A stretch of DNA of 64,000 nt. Origin: Mesaphorura yosii. Its lineage: Eukaryota > Arthropoda > Collembola > Poduromorpha > Tullbergiidae. Positions 10,463 to 21,700 of this stretch are shown here, piece by piece. The stretch lies in contig WIXG01000130.1 of NCBI GenBank assembly GCA_009869945.1, forward strand, positions 124,001-188,000, given 5' to 3'. Below the pieces are notes generated by a model, which was not told the DNA's origin, did not search any database, and saw only the letters and a list, made by a program, of their open reading frames with translations. The first letter of the stretch is position 1. Every line of letters starts with the position of its first letter. The translations under genes were made by a program, and so were the position numbers.

Positions 10463-11318
10463 CGTTGATCGTAATTATCTCACTGCGCTAATAACGTAGT
10501 AATTATGTCGGGCAATGAGAAACAATGCGAAAACGCAGAAGACAGAAAAATATTCTGGTGCGGACGAATTGAGATGTTATCGACAGCTAACTGATCGGAA
10601 AACGAATAATTGCCTTATTTCCCTCGCCTTAATTCTTAAGCTCCCTTTTGGCCAACACCAGAAACTATGTACTATACTATGTGCTCATGTGCCACGGTTT
10701 ATCTACGTGATTGACTTGCTTAATACCAAAGGCGAAAGCGGCAACTCGGTGCCATGCATTATGCAACTCATTTCATCATAAGAGTCTAGGAGTCTGTGGA
10801 CCTGTCTCGCCGACTTCTAGGTGACGGCGATGGGGTTCCTATGTCCAAAAATACTCAAGTGACGCAATAATTTCTTAATTTTACACACTGTTTATTTTTA
10901 GAACTGGTTTCGGATGAGAATTTGAGCCGAGATGCAATTTTAATGTGATTGAAGGTTAATGCGCGTGTGGCAGGCGAAAAACGCTAAATGGTGGTAAATT
11001 ACGTGATTATAAGATAGTTAGGGTGAAAGGTCGGCAATTATAATTTTGATAATTTGGCAATTACAGTTTAATCGCGGTCAGGTGAAGCAACTGTTGACTT
11101 ATTGATGACAAAATGTGCGCCGATGCATGATGTGGAATTGTGTCATTATCTATACCAATTTATTTTATTGAACTGTAAAAATCTCGCCCTCCCTTTAGAA
11201 TTTATAAGTTGTAAATGTAATTTTGAATTTGGGTATCTTATGTTTAAAGTATATGTACAAAAATTAGTGTTACCCTTAAAGATTTAATGTGCGTGCAGTA
11301 GGTTCACATTTTTGAGAG
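10463..11318. other. Intergenic, chemoreceptor B to PSMD14
   Basis: Holds the receptor B promoter and the PSMD14 3' UTR. A minus-strand AATAAA at 11164-11159 could end the PSMD14 transcript. No other coding or repeat structure was recognised. Confidence 0.4.
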
Positions 11319-12527
11319 TTACTTGAATGCAATCGTGTGAACCATAGCTCCAAGATTTTGAATGATATTAGCACTCATGAGCTGATCTACCTTTTCTTCC
11401 AAATGACGCTTAGGATCTTGCTTGCCTACATTTTTGATGGCCAGTTGTTCCGGTGTCATCTTTTCTTCCTCTTCAAGTGCCTACGAATTAAAAAATGAGT
11501 TAAAGTTAATGACAGTGAAGTTCGAATATTGTTAACCTCTTTAAATGCCATAGTTTGTGATGTAAATTCTCACCTTGTTGTAAAGCTTGGCTAATTCCAG
11601 CATATTCTCTATAGTTTTCTCGTTGACATTGCAATGCTCGTTGTAATCTTCCAACCGCAGTCCGTCACTCCAAGATTTCTTGTGTAAATTCAGCAGCATT
11701 TTCTGCTCGAGCTCATTTTTACGATAGTTAATACTAATGGAGTAGTAATGCCGATTAAGTCCATGAATCAAAGCTTGAATCGACGGTTTCTGCAAATGTC
11801 CCAAGTTGGATGTGGTTTGACGCGGTTCTTGACCCAAAACCATCATGTTGGGGTTAATCAGCCGAAATGCGTCTATCACCACTTTGCCCTTGACAGACTG
11901 AATCGGGTCAACCACGACTGCTACCGCTCGTTCACTCAGAGCTTCGAAGCTTTGCTGAGTATTGATGTCCACTCCGGATAACCAACAACCAAATCCTGGA
12001 TGAGAATGATACCAGCCAACAACCATTTCCGGGCGCCCAGTCTGTCTTAACATGTCCAACATCTTGGCCTGGAACACTGGATCAACCGCTTCTACGCTGA
12101 CACCCTGTCATTATCAAAGCAAGGTCTCGCTTATCACTCTCCTTCCAGTCTTAACTTTAATTAATGCCCATCAAATTAAATTATCTGCTTACCGTTCCTG
12201 ATTGAGGCATGGCGAAGACATCAATTACACGGACGGTATAATCGTCGACAAATTCACCCAACATCAGCCCCATGACTTCCATTGGCACTCCAGCACGTCC
12301 ATGCTTAAGCATTTTCAAAAGGGCTAATGACGAAATGTAAACTTGCTCAGCAGTGTCGACGACTGGTCCATCCGAAGGTGCACCACCCCCTCCAAGCCCT
12401 TGTAAATGCACAAATTATGAGGATGACTTGACACATCTTCGTTGATCCCACGCCCCAAAGTTGATTGTGTTTAATTGCTTAAATGCTTACCTGGCATACC
12501 GGCCCCAAGTCGTAAAAGACGATCCAT
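11319..12527 (-). CDS. PSMD14: PSMD14/Rpn11, 26S proteasome deubiquitinase
   Basis: Zinc metalloprotease of the proteasome lid that removes ubiquitin chains from substrates as they are translocated. Four exons, 12527-12491, 12398-12193, 12104-11574 and 11480-11319, give 311 residues, essentially the usual length (310 in human). The protein begins [13 protein letters not shown], followed by [20 protein letters not shown]. The JAMM/MPN+ metal site EVMGLMLGE ... [14 protein letters not shown] is intact, with the two His, the Ser and the Asp all present. The C-terminus carries [20 protein letters not shown] and ends AFK. Conservation is very high throughout, so exon boundaries are secure. It is divergent from CMC1, with 549 bp between the two starts. 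Confidence 0.97.
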
Positions 12528-13076
12528 TCTGCTGTAGTGTCAGATATTATGTGCTAATGTTATTACTTGTCTTGTCTTAAATCAATTAAATGAATGTTAA
12601 ATGTGAGGAGGGATCGCAGTCAGTCCGAGTCCGGCCCAAAGCTAATAGGTGATAATTTTAAATCTCCGATTAATTGCTAAATTCAAGATTCAAGAAGTGA
12701 CTGAACTTCAATGCTTCCAGGAACACACAACGCCGTATGAATGACTTGACAAAAAATATGAAATGGAAAGCTGCAAAATCCTGTTCTCAAAACTTGCTTG
12801 AAGCGCGAGCCAATTCAAATCTCTGCGAAACCGTACCATAAACAAGTGCAATTGTTAGATTCGATTCTGTTTCAGTGCTTGGGAAGTGTGTACCAGTACG
12901 AGGTGCCTGGACGTATTGGTTAGTAGATTAAGCACTCATTAAATCGAAAGTTAATTTCGTAGTTCCTACTTCCTACCCAATCCGAACTTTATGTGAGAGT
13001 GGCCCGAACTTAAAGAAATGCATATTTTGACTGACAGAATGCAAAAGTGAACTGAATTCGAATTGGCGACGTTGGA
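12528..13076. promoter_or_regulatory. Shared divergent promoter region, PSMD14 and CMC1
   Basis: Two divergently transcribed housekeeping genes start at either end of this 549 bp stretch, so it must contain both promoters. I see no clear TATA box or other named element. The assignment rests on gene layout only. Confidence 0.45.
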
Positions 13077-13606
13077 ATGCCCGACGAGCGTTTGGCAATG
13101 GCCAGCAGTTACTCCAGCAAGTCAAGTGCCACCCACGCCCATCATGATGACAAACTGGAAAAGGTGGCACGCCGAGAGCCAACCGGTGACCCAAAGAACC
13201 CTTATGGACTTGGTAAGTTTTCTGGTATGAAATGCCATAAGCATAAGTTCAAGGCCTAACGCGAGAGTAGCCACTAATTAAAGCATGTGTGCTCTTTCTA
13301 GGCGACCCAGATGACCGAAGACTTCGAAAGGTGGAAATCGAAATCATGATTCCAAAAAAGATGCGTGAAAAAGCACGGAAAGAGAAGTGCGTGCTAGAAG
13401 AAAAGGAGTTCAGCGACTGTTGTGTCAAGGCGAGTCTTGCAATGGTCGTCAAGTGCCGGAGCGAAAACACCAAGATGAAAGCCTGCCTCGAGAGATGGTA
13501 TAGAGATGAGGATTTTAAGAAGCTGTGCACAGAAGAATACCTACAGGAGCGGGCCGAGTATCGGAGGACCGGCCTGTCTCAAAAGGCTCAACGATATCTC
13601 GCATAG
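13077..13606 (+). CDS. CMC1: CMC1, twin CX9C mitochondrial protein
   Basis: Small intermembrane-space protein that stabilises COX1 during early cytochrome c oxidase assembly. Two exons, 13077-13212 and 13302-13606, join in phase for 146 residues. The family core begins RKVEIEIMIPKKMREKA and holds the CHCH fold: CVLEEKEFSDC and CRSENTKMKAC are both exact CX9C motifs. YLQERAEYRRTG near the end is also typical. Human CMC1 is 106 residues. This copy has about 45 extra N-terminal residues (Ser/His-rich, then GDPKNPYGLGDPDDR), encoded by exon 1. A second Met at 13098 is an equally possible start. Twin CX9C proteins are imported through Mia40, which needs no cleaved presequence. Confidence 0.9.
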
Positions 13607-15729
13607 ACTCATTTTGTATCGCAATTAGATTTAGATTTACATTGTAGCCAAATCAGTAATAAACGATGGACGAATTGTTCCGAGACAATTGTTCCCAGAG
13701 CATTGTTTCACGACTATTTTACTCTATGAAATCCTAAGTACAAGTAGCGAAAACTTTCCTGCCTTTATCACCCACGTTTATCGTGGCGACATGTGTATTG
13801 AGTGAATTGTTAATCTGCATCATCTGTTTGTAATCAGCTCCACGACCTAAAGCGAGTGGTGAGTAACGCGCATGCATGACGCACAATAAGAACGAATCTT
13901 GCATTCGAATGCCTCATGCTTTTGTGGTTCCAGCTCCGCTTACTTCAGCAGTGCAAAGGGAATTTGTGCTTCACATTTGTTTCGTAAATGATGAGTAATG
14001 GTCAGTCAAGTGGGAGGTCGTGCAGGTCAACTCGATGTAATACAACTCGGCGCATTTCTTGAAATAACAAAACACGGTTCAGTCCACATTTGGTATTTGA
14101 CTTGAGGGCAGCAGCAGCAGTTTATTTGCTTAATCATTAAAGTTACTGCCATTAACCATTGTTGAACTATTCAAAACGGACAACTGAATTCATTTCTAGC
14201 CAGAAGTTTGGCTATTTGTGCTCTGGTGCGCAGGAGGATTGTTCCCTGACCTTTTAATCGTTTTTATTGCATTAATCCTGCGAAAGTGCAACAGACGAGG
14301 TGACTAATTCTGCTGTTTTTTGGTTCCTTCTTTATGGTGTTGGGACTGAGTGGCCTCCGACGAGCACCCCAGCTTCTAAGCACTTTGTAAATGTCAAGTT
14401 TGCCAAGTGGCACTTCTAATTCACAAACTCCGTGACTCGGTAAATAATTTATGACCTGTCCAATTAGCTAATTATTCAACTCTCGCTTCGGCTTCTCGTG
14501 GATGGAAAGATAGCAAATTTTGCCAAGGCTCAAGACGCTTGCAAAGAAAAAGCAATTGACGGCTGACGCTGACGGGCTCCGACCGCCTTTTTTGCATTGA
14601 ATGACAATTTGACAAACTGAAAGCCATTAAAACGGAGAACAATGACAAATGTCAGTTAAGCGTCACCTCGCTCGCTGCTGGGTCTTGCTTTAAACTTTTA
14701 TATCACTGATTAGATTAGCTTGAACTTATTGGAATGGATGCGGACAGGCTGTGATGGAGGATCGGCCGGGTCGATTTTTTCCGGCTTGCCTGAAATTGAT
14801 TTCCGAGCCTGACAAATGTCTGCTACTGCTTACAAGAGCCAAGGATGACAGTCCTCCTTCTAAAAGCATGTCCTCCATTATCCATCCATCGTCTGCATGC
14901 TCTTCCTCTTCTTTCTGTGTCTGCATCACCTTCTTTTCTTCTCTAATTAAATTCCAGAGCTATCTCCAGCACAGAACAGCAGCATCGAGCATTTGCCAGT
15001 GCTCGTGCTCATCCTGGCTGCACTTGAGTACTTTTCACTGGAAGTGAAATTTATCTTGACTCCTTCCACTTTCACTTTTATCTTGCACTGCACTCTGACT
15101 CTAGTCTACCTGTGCCTTAACCTGTAACCTGCCCGCACGCAGCCTGGAGACAGAGAACTTGGAATCTGGAGTGAGGCTGAGAGGATAAGATCAGTGCCTC
15201 CCTGACCTCTGGACTCGGACGAGTGCTGGAAACGATGCTAGCGAGGTTGCTGTCTTGAGACTTGACTTTTGACATTTTCCGCTAACGCCTCGCAAGCAGA
15301 TCCGTGAAGCGTCATTAATATTTAGTCCTGCTCCCTCGCTCGCCCGTGCTCAATAATTCGTAATTCTTAACGTTGAGGGATGGTGACACAGCGGGACGGA
15401 GACAGAAACCACAGCAAGAACTTTTCCATCGAGACAAAGAACTGCGACACGAACACTATTTTATGCTGAATGTACCAATTTATAATTGAAACCTTCTATT
15501 TTTAGCTTCCACCGTCGACCCGTCGACCCGTCCTCTCGTGCTGCTGTGCTTATTCACAAGAATGAGGATGCAGATGCATTAAAAGAATCCTTCATTTAGT
15601 GCCTCCAGTCCGATCGTGAATTAATGAAGGCGTTAAGGCAGTTGTTCCATTTAATTAAAGTACTGGGGGAAAAGTGGGCCATGTGCTGAACCAACTGCAA
15701 TTACTGCACTGCAAACTACTTCAGCACCG
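13607..15729. other. Intergenic, CMC1 to the PsuG-PfkB gene
   Basis: Contains the CMC1 3' UTR with AATAAA at 13658-13663. The rest is 2 kb of unremarkable non-coding sequence with scattered short open frames that lack family resemblance. The promoter of the long fusion gene should lie at its right end. Confidence 0.4.
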
Positions 15730-18700
15730 ATGATGAAGACGATTCAGACGTTTTTACGTGCAACGCTTGCGCACGCGCAGGCCATTGTTCGCTTACGCGG
15801 TCGCGGGCACGAGCCACGGTTCCTGTCCACGGCAGCGCTTCGAATCCCGACACAAATCCGGGACGCCATCGCTGAGCAGCAGCCCGTCGTTGCGCTGGAG
15901 TCCGCAATCATTACTCATGGAATGCCGTTCCCGGACAACATTCAGCTGGCGCTCGAGATGGAAGCCAAACTCAGACAAAAGGTTCGGGACTTGCTTTCAC
16001 TTTCCTGGACAGGCTTGGCAGGCGCTGCGCTGATGGAAGTCAATTAGCAGACAAGAGTACGAACACGAACACGAGGTTTAAAAGAAGTGCAGTGCAGAGG
16101 CAAGAAATGCATGCAAAAATCTAATGCTTGCTAATGTGCCTCATTAACCATTCGAAAATGAACGCTGCACGAATTCAAAACGTGAACGCGAACGGGTGAA
16201 AGAAAAGTTGGAACGTCTGAGCCTGTGAGAGGCAGGAAACATTTCCTGAGTTGCTGGAGTGCTGCTCACACTCACGTGTTCCTTGAAAGTGAATCTTGTA
16301 CTCTGCGTTGATGAGCACTCATTTTTCATCTTTCACTTTGCCTGCCTCGTCGTAAGCAGCGTTCCAAAGTTAGGGTTGGATTGGACCAAAGGGGGCTCAT
16401 GAAAAATTTCTAAGTCCCAGAAAAACGAAAGTCTTATTTTTGCCTGAAACGTGTAAAAAAGTAGTTTTCGGATCGATTTGAGACGACAAATTTCCCCATG
16501 TTAATTTACGACTTAACCTAACCTAACCTAGTCACATTTTACTGGTTTTTTCCAAGACAAAAACTTTAACATGTATTTTGGCACTTAAGTTAAGTTAGGT
16601 TAGGTTAGGTCGTAATTTTCATGAACCCCTAATGCTATTAACATGGGGAAAATTGTTGTCTCAAATCAACCCGAAAACAACTTTTTTACACGTTTCAGGC
16701 AAAAATAAGAGTTTTTGATTTTTCTGGGACTTAGAAAATTTTCATGAGCCCCCTTTGTTCAACCCAAAGTTAGTGGCAAGTCCCAAGTTTTACAATCAAC
16801 ACAGAGCTCACGCTCGTATGGAGAAAAGCGAAAAGGCCAATTCGATCGTTAAATCGGAAGCTGAGTGGCTGAATTTAACGATGCAATTAAACCGGATGTT
16901 ATTTATGCTTGGGTGCATGATGCTTGAGTGCGTCAGAGTCGAAGTCAGACGCTAAACGTTATTTAACACTTCCATTTGCGATTTGCTATTTGCACATTTC
17001 AGGGAGTGATGCCAGCCACGGTGGGCGTCGTGAAAGGTCAACTCGTCGTCGGTCTCAGCGCACACGAAATTGAATCGCTCGGTCGTAATCGTAACTCATC
17101 GCCATCGTCAGGGCCAAATCAAATTGTCAAGGTATCTCGCAGAGATTTGCCATATGCAATGGCTCAAGTGAGTGCACAGAAGCTGGCCTCTAGCCTGGTC
17201 GGGACCTTTTGACATTTAACACGCACTAAATTCTCTCGTTGCCCGCATTTTAGAAGCTCGACGGCGGAACAACAGTCAGTGGGACGATTATCGGAGCTAA
17301 AATGGCCGGGATTCCAATATTTGCGACGGGTACGTCTAAATTAAGCGTAAATTCCTTTAATTAACAGTAAATGACACTTTCAGGTGGACTTGGCGGAGTT
17401 CACCGAGGTGCGGAAGACACATTCGACGTGAGCGCCGATCTGCGGGAACTAGGTCGACATTCCATCGCCGTTGTGTCGGCCGGCATAAAATCAATCCTCG
17501 ATATTGGAAAAACACTGGAGTACCTCGTAAGCCAGTCAGTCTGGGGTGTCATTACCCATTACTCGGTATTCGTTATTAGCACTAGCACTAATTTGACACC
17601 GCATTTTGCATTAGGAGACTGAAGGCGTGTGTGTCGTCGTCTTGAAGCCTGACTTGGATTCCAAGCACACGAACAGCAGCGTCGTTGGTGGCAGATTTCC
17701 CTCATTTTTCACATTCGAAAGTCAATTTAGTTGTCCGTACAGCATCCAAGACGCAGTTCAGGGAGCCAAGCTGATTCAGGCCGCTCTTGAATCCGGATTA
17801 GAGTCCGGCCTCCTCATCGCAGTACCAATACCTAAGGTTCGTGTCTCTGCTCGTGTTTATTTGGCAGGCATGGTAGGGATGGCCATCGGCAGTGGCTGCG
17901 GTTGGTCACAGCATAAGCTTAGTCTTGGACTTGGGCTCAAGTCAACTTTCTCTCTCGCCTCGGCTTTGACTGGGCTTCGGCTTACGCTGCTGCTGCGATG
18001 CCCGGCACGTCCCGCATTTGTCGTCTCTTGTTATTAAAGTACATCACGTATCAGTTACATTTTATCCCACAGATTTGTTCTCCTTAGGCCGAGTGTCTGT
18101 AATGGACACTTTATGCGATGGTAAGTCTCTTAATAGTTTCAAGCATGGGATTTTGATGAAATAAAACCCTGCGCTCGGCTCGGACTATTTTTATCTCTTG
18201 CGTTGCACCGAGAAAGAGAAATTGCCTTTGCCTGTGCCATTCTTCTTCAGTCACTACTGGTTTCGTGGTCTCTTTTCCTCAATCTCCTTGCTTCTGCTCC
18301 TTTTTTCGCCATTCGCCCGTGGTTATTATTACTTGTGTCCTCCATCGCCGTAGCCGGATCCCAGCGCAGCGGCTCAGATTAACTCACAAGGCTCAACTTA
18401 ATTTTGTTTACCTCTTCCAAAAGCCTTTCAGTGACGCTATTCTCCACGTACGATGTGCGGCACAGGCCAGGCCACGTTCCGTGCGTAATCTATTTAATGA
18501 TCTCGTCCTCAAATTTCCATCAGCAATGAAATGAAGCTACGACGGCTCTTCTTTCATTGACAATAACGTTTCGCCCATGCAGTGCACGAGGAAAGACGCA
18601 GGACAGCAGAACGTGTAAATACGAAAGACAAATTATCAATTTATGAGTCACTTTTATTTATTTGCTCGAGGCCGAGGTCAAGGGCTCACGATACGATAAA

Positions 18701-21700
18701 GGTTTAGTTACACTATCATTTTTCTTGAGATTCGTTTGGCTTAATAAGTTTGCATTAGATATTTATTTAGCAAGTGGATCCAGGCTTGGACGGCTGCCGC
18801 GATTGTGATTTGACAGATTTTGGTTTTGGCGTTGGAGATCCAGCATTTGCAACGGGACAGGCATCGCCAGCGCCAGCGTAGCAGGGTTTTGCTTGAGGTT
18901 CAGGCTCGTCATAGCCACAGCACGAAGCAGGAGGACATGGAGTGGCAGTGCATGCGTTCGCTTCAGAGACCGGCTGGCACGGACTGGAGCGTGGGCTTCC
19001 ATAAACTTGGGCTTGGGTATTGGCACCGCATTTGGATGCAGGGACACTCAGACTAAATGCTGGGGCGGCTTCATTGCACACAATCACGGAGCACGGCTGC
19101 TGCTGATGCTTGTAGAAGTGAGGATTTCTGAGCTGATCCACGCAGGACGAGGGGACAGGCTGCTCCCAGATGCAGGTGCGGTAGTCGCCCCAGGGTGAGG
19201 TGCAAGCGTTCCTGTAGACGTGTGGCAGCAGATGACCTTTGTCAGCAATGAATGTGGTCGGGCACCGACGAGGGCAGCCGGGAAATGCTCCAGGATACGG
19301 GTTCACGCCGATGGTCCAGTTCTGGAGGCGAGCGGGCTTGAACGGTCCGTTGTACTGCGAATAAATAAGCCAACTTTCGGCATTAATTGAATAGTGGTTG
19401 AACACCTTCATGGTTAGGGTTGATTTTAACTTACTTGTCCTGCCTGGTAGTGGTAAGACATTTTCAGCTCAACTTCGTCACAGATTCAAGATTGCACTCA
19501 CCAATATCAAGAGCAGATAACCTGTGTTCATGAAGTCGTAAGAGGTGAGAATTGCAAGATTTCAAGTGACACCAAACTCATTGCTCCAAAACCTGGATGT
19601 GATGTGTGGTCAATTTATTTGCACCCTGCCAAATTGATGTGCTAGCAACAATCTAAAGGCGGTATTTCACCCGTTGGCAATGACGTCCATATTTATAGCG
19701 ATACAATATCTACAACAATGTACAGGGACCAAGAACAGGACAGAAAACGATTATTAGACGTCTCGGCTTAATTTACCACGAGAATCGAGAATCGAGGACC
19801 ACGAGCTATGAGCGAACCGGACGCGATGGCTGGAAGCTGCGCTGGAATGAGGCGATAGTGTGTCCAGTAATTTATTGCTTTACAAATGAATGACCATAAC
19901 AATCTAGCCTTAGCCTTGCTCGTAGTGCATGGCTGCTGGCTGGTGGTTTGTGGGCGGTGGACAGGAACAAAATGCGGTCATAATTTGTGGACATCGCAGA
20001 TCACAACTCACAGCACCCACGGCGTGGCGTGGCATGGCTGAATACTGCTGCTGGAGGAGCTAAAGCATGAAATTTATTAGCATTATTATCACATTTGCTG
20101 TCTGGCAGGCTGCTTCTGGGTCGTGGCTGCTTGTAGCGTGTGAGACAGCGTGACGACAAACGAGCGCCGAGTCGCCTAGCAGTTTTGGTGTCTGTTGTCT
20201 GGTCTTTGAAACAATGTTTGCTGCTTCGCTGTTCAATGAACCGTGAACCGGGCTTGGGCCTGGCATGGAATGCGGCCAAATTTGGCGGCCGGCTCGGTGT
20301 CTGTATACAAATTATGTGGCCATTGACACGCGTTTGGTGTTTGGCGTTTGAGATTTCAACACTACTTGCTCGGTCCCCAAAGGTACATAATTCTTGTCCT
20401 CACCACCGTACAGGAATTTGAGGCGTCGGGTGCACTGATCGAAGCTGCAATTCAGCAGGCGTTGGAGAAGGCAAAAGCGCAGGGAATTCACGGGAGAGCA
20501 CTTACACCTTTTCTCCTCGGAGAAATCAACACGGCGACAGGAGGCGAGTCGCTGCAGGCAAACAAGCGCCTGGTGGAGAATAATGTGCGTGTGGCCGGAG
20601 ATATTGCGTTGGAGCTCGCTAAATTGCGGCAGGCGAAGGCAGAAAACACGGACACGAGCGCGGTGAGCAGTGGAAATGCGAATGCTGGTCATCAGTCAAC
20701 ATTTAGCGCTCAAACCGTCCTGCACTCGACTGTTATCTCAAAATTCAATGAACCGGTCTACGAAAACGAGTCGAGCTCGGAGCGCCAGTGCATTGATGAC
20801 ATGCGCTTCGAGCTGGCGCCAAAGGAAGGTCCACCGGTACGGATAAAGAACAGGAATCGTCGATAACGTTTTTAAGACTGGGACACGAACCGTGTCCTCA
20901 TAAACATAATTGCTTGCTATTACAGGTCGTCATTGGAGGCTCGTCACTTGACCTCGTGTTGGCGGTCGAAGAGGCGCAGATTGTGGTAAGGAAAAGAATG
21001 CCGCGCTCGTGCTCGTGCTAAACCCTTCTTACGATATTATCTCGATAAGATGGTGAAATGATGAAAGAAAGTCATGCAGAGCAAGGCAGGGCAGTCTCGT
21101 ATGATAAGAGTTCTTTCTTACGTATTTTAAAGTTAAGCCTTACAGGCGCGGCAGGAATTTTGCGATGATATATTTGCTGCTGCTGTGACCGCAGAAAAAA
21201 GAAGATGCACACCTACGCCATGGCTTATCTTTAGCCTTAGCCATAAGAAATCCAGTGTGCCGTGCCCTGTGCCATTATGGACAATCTATTTTTAGCAATG
21301 TAACAAACAAGCAACAAAACGCCAGCCAGCAGGCCAGCGTGAATTAGAAAGCAGAGGCTTTCACTGTTTTACTGTGCCTCAGCGACTCAGCCCAGCCATG
21401 TTTGTGGTTTGAAGCGCTGCGCCCGCCCGTAATTCTTCAGATTTGAGGTTGGTTGATAATTACCCGTACGTACGTCGTAGTCTTAAGCCGCGACAGCCAC
21501 ATAAAAACATAAAATAGGGCTAAGAAGCCTCCGACCAGCACCTCGTAAACAACGGCGCAGAAGGATTCGCAATTCGCGGTCCGCCCGTGCACGGATGAGC
21601 ACTTTTTTATTTTACGACCGCGCTCATTGTCTTGTCTTGGCTATTGTCTTGTGCTGTGCTATGCAAAAGTAACGGCGCGAGCAGGGAAAAGGAAATGGGA

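Noticed and set aside
18767-19411. Uninterrupted 214-codon version of the cysteine-rich gene starting MKVFNHYS
   Set aside because: Its first 19 residues cross an acceptor-like tract (tttattcgcag) and lack a signal peptide; the spliced model has a hydrophobic start.
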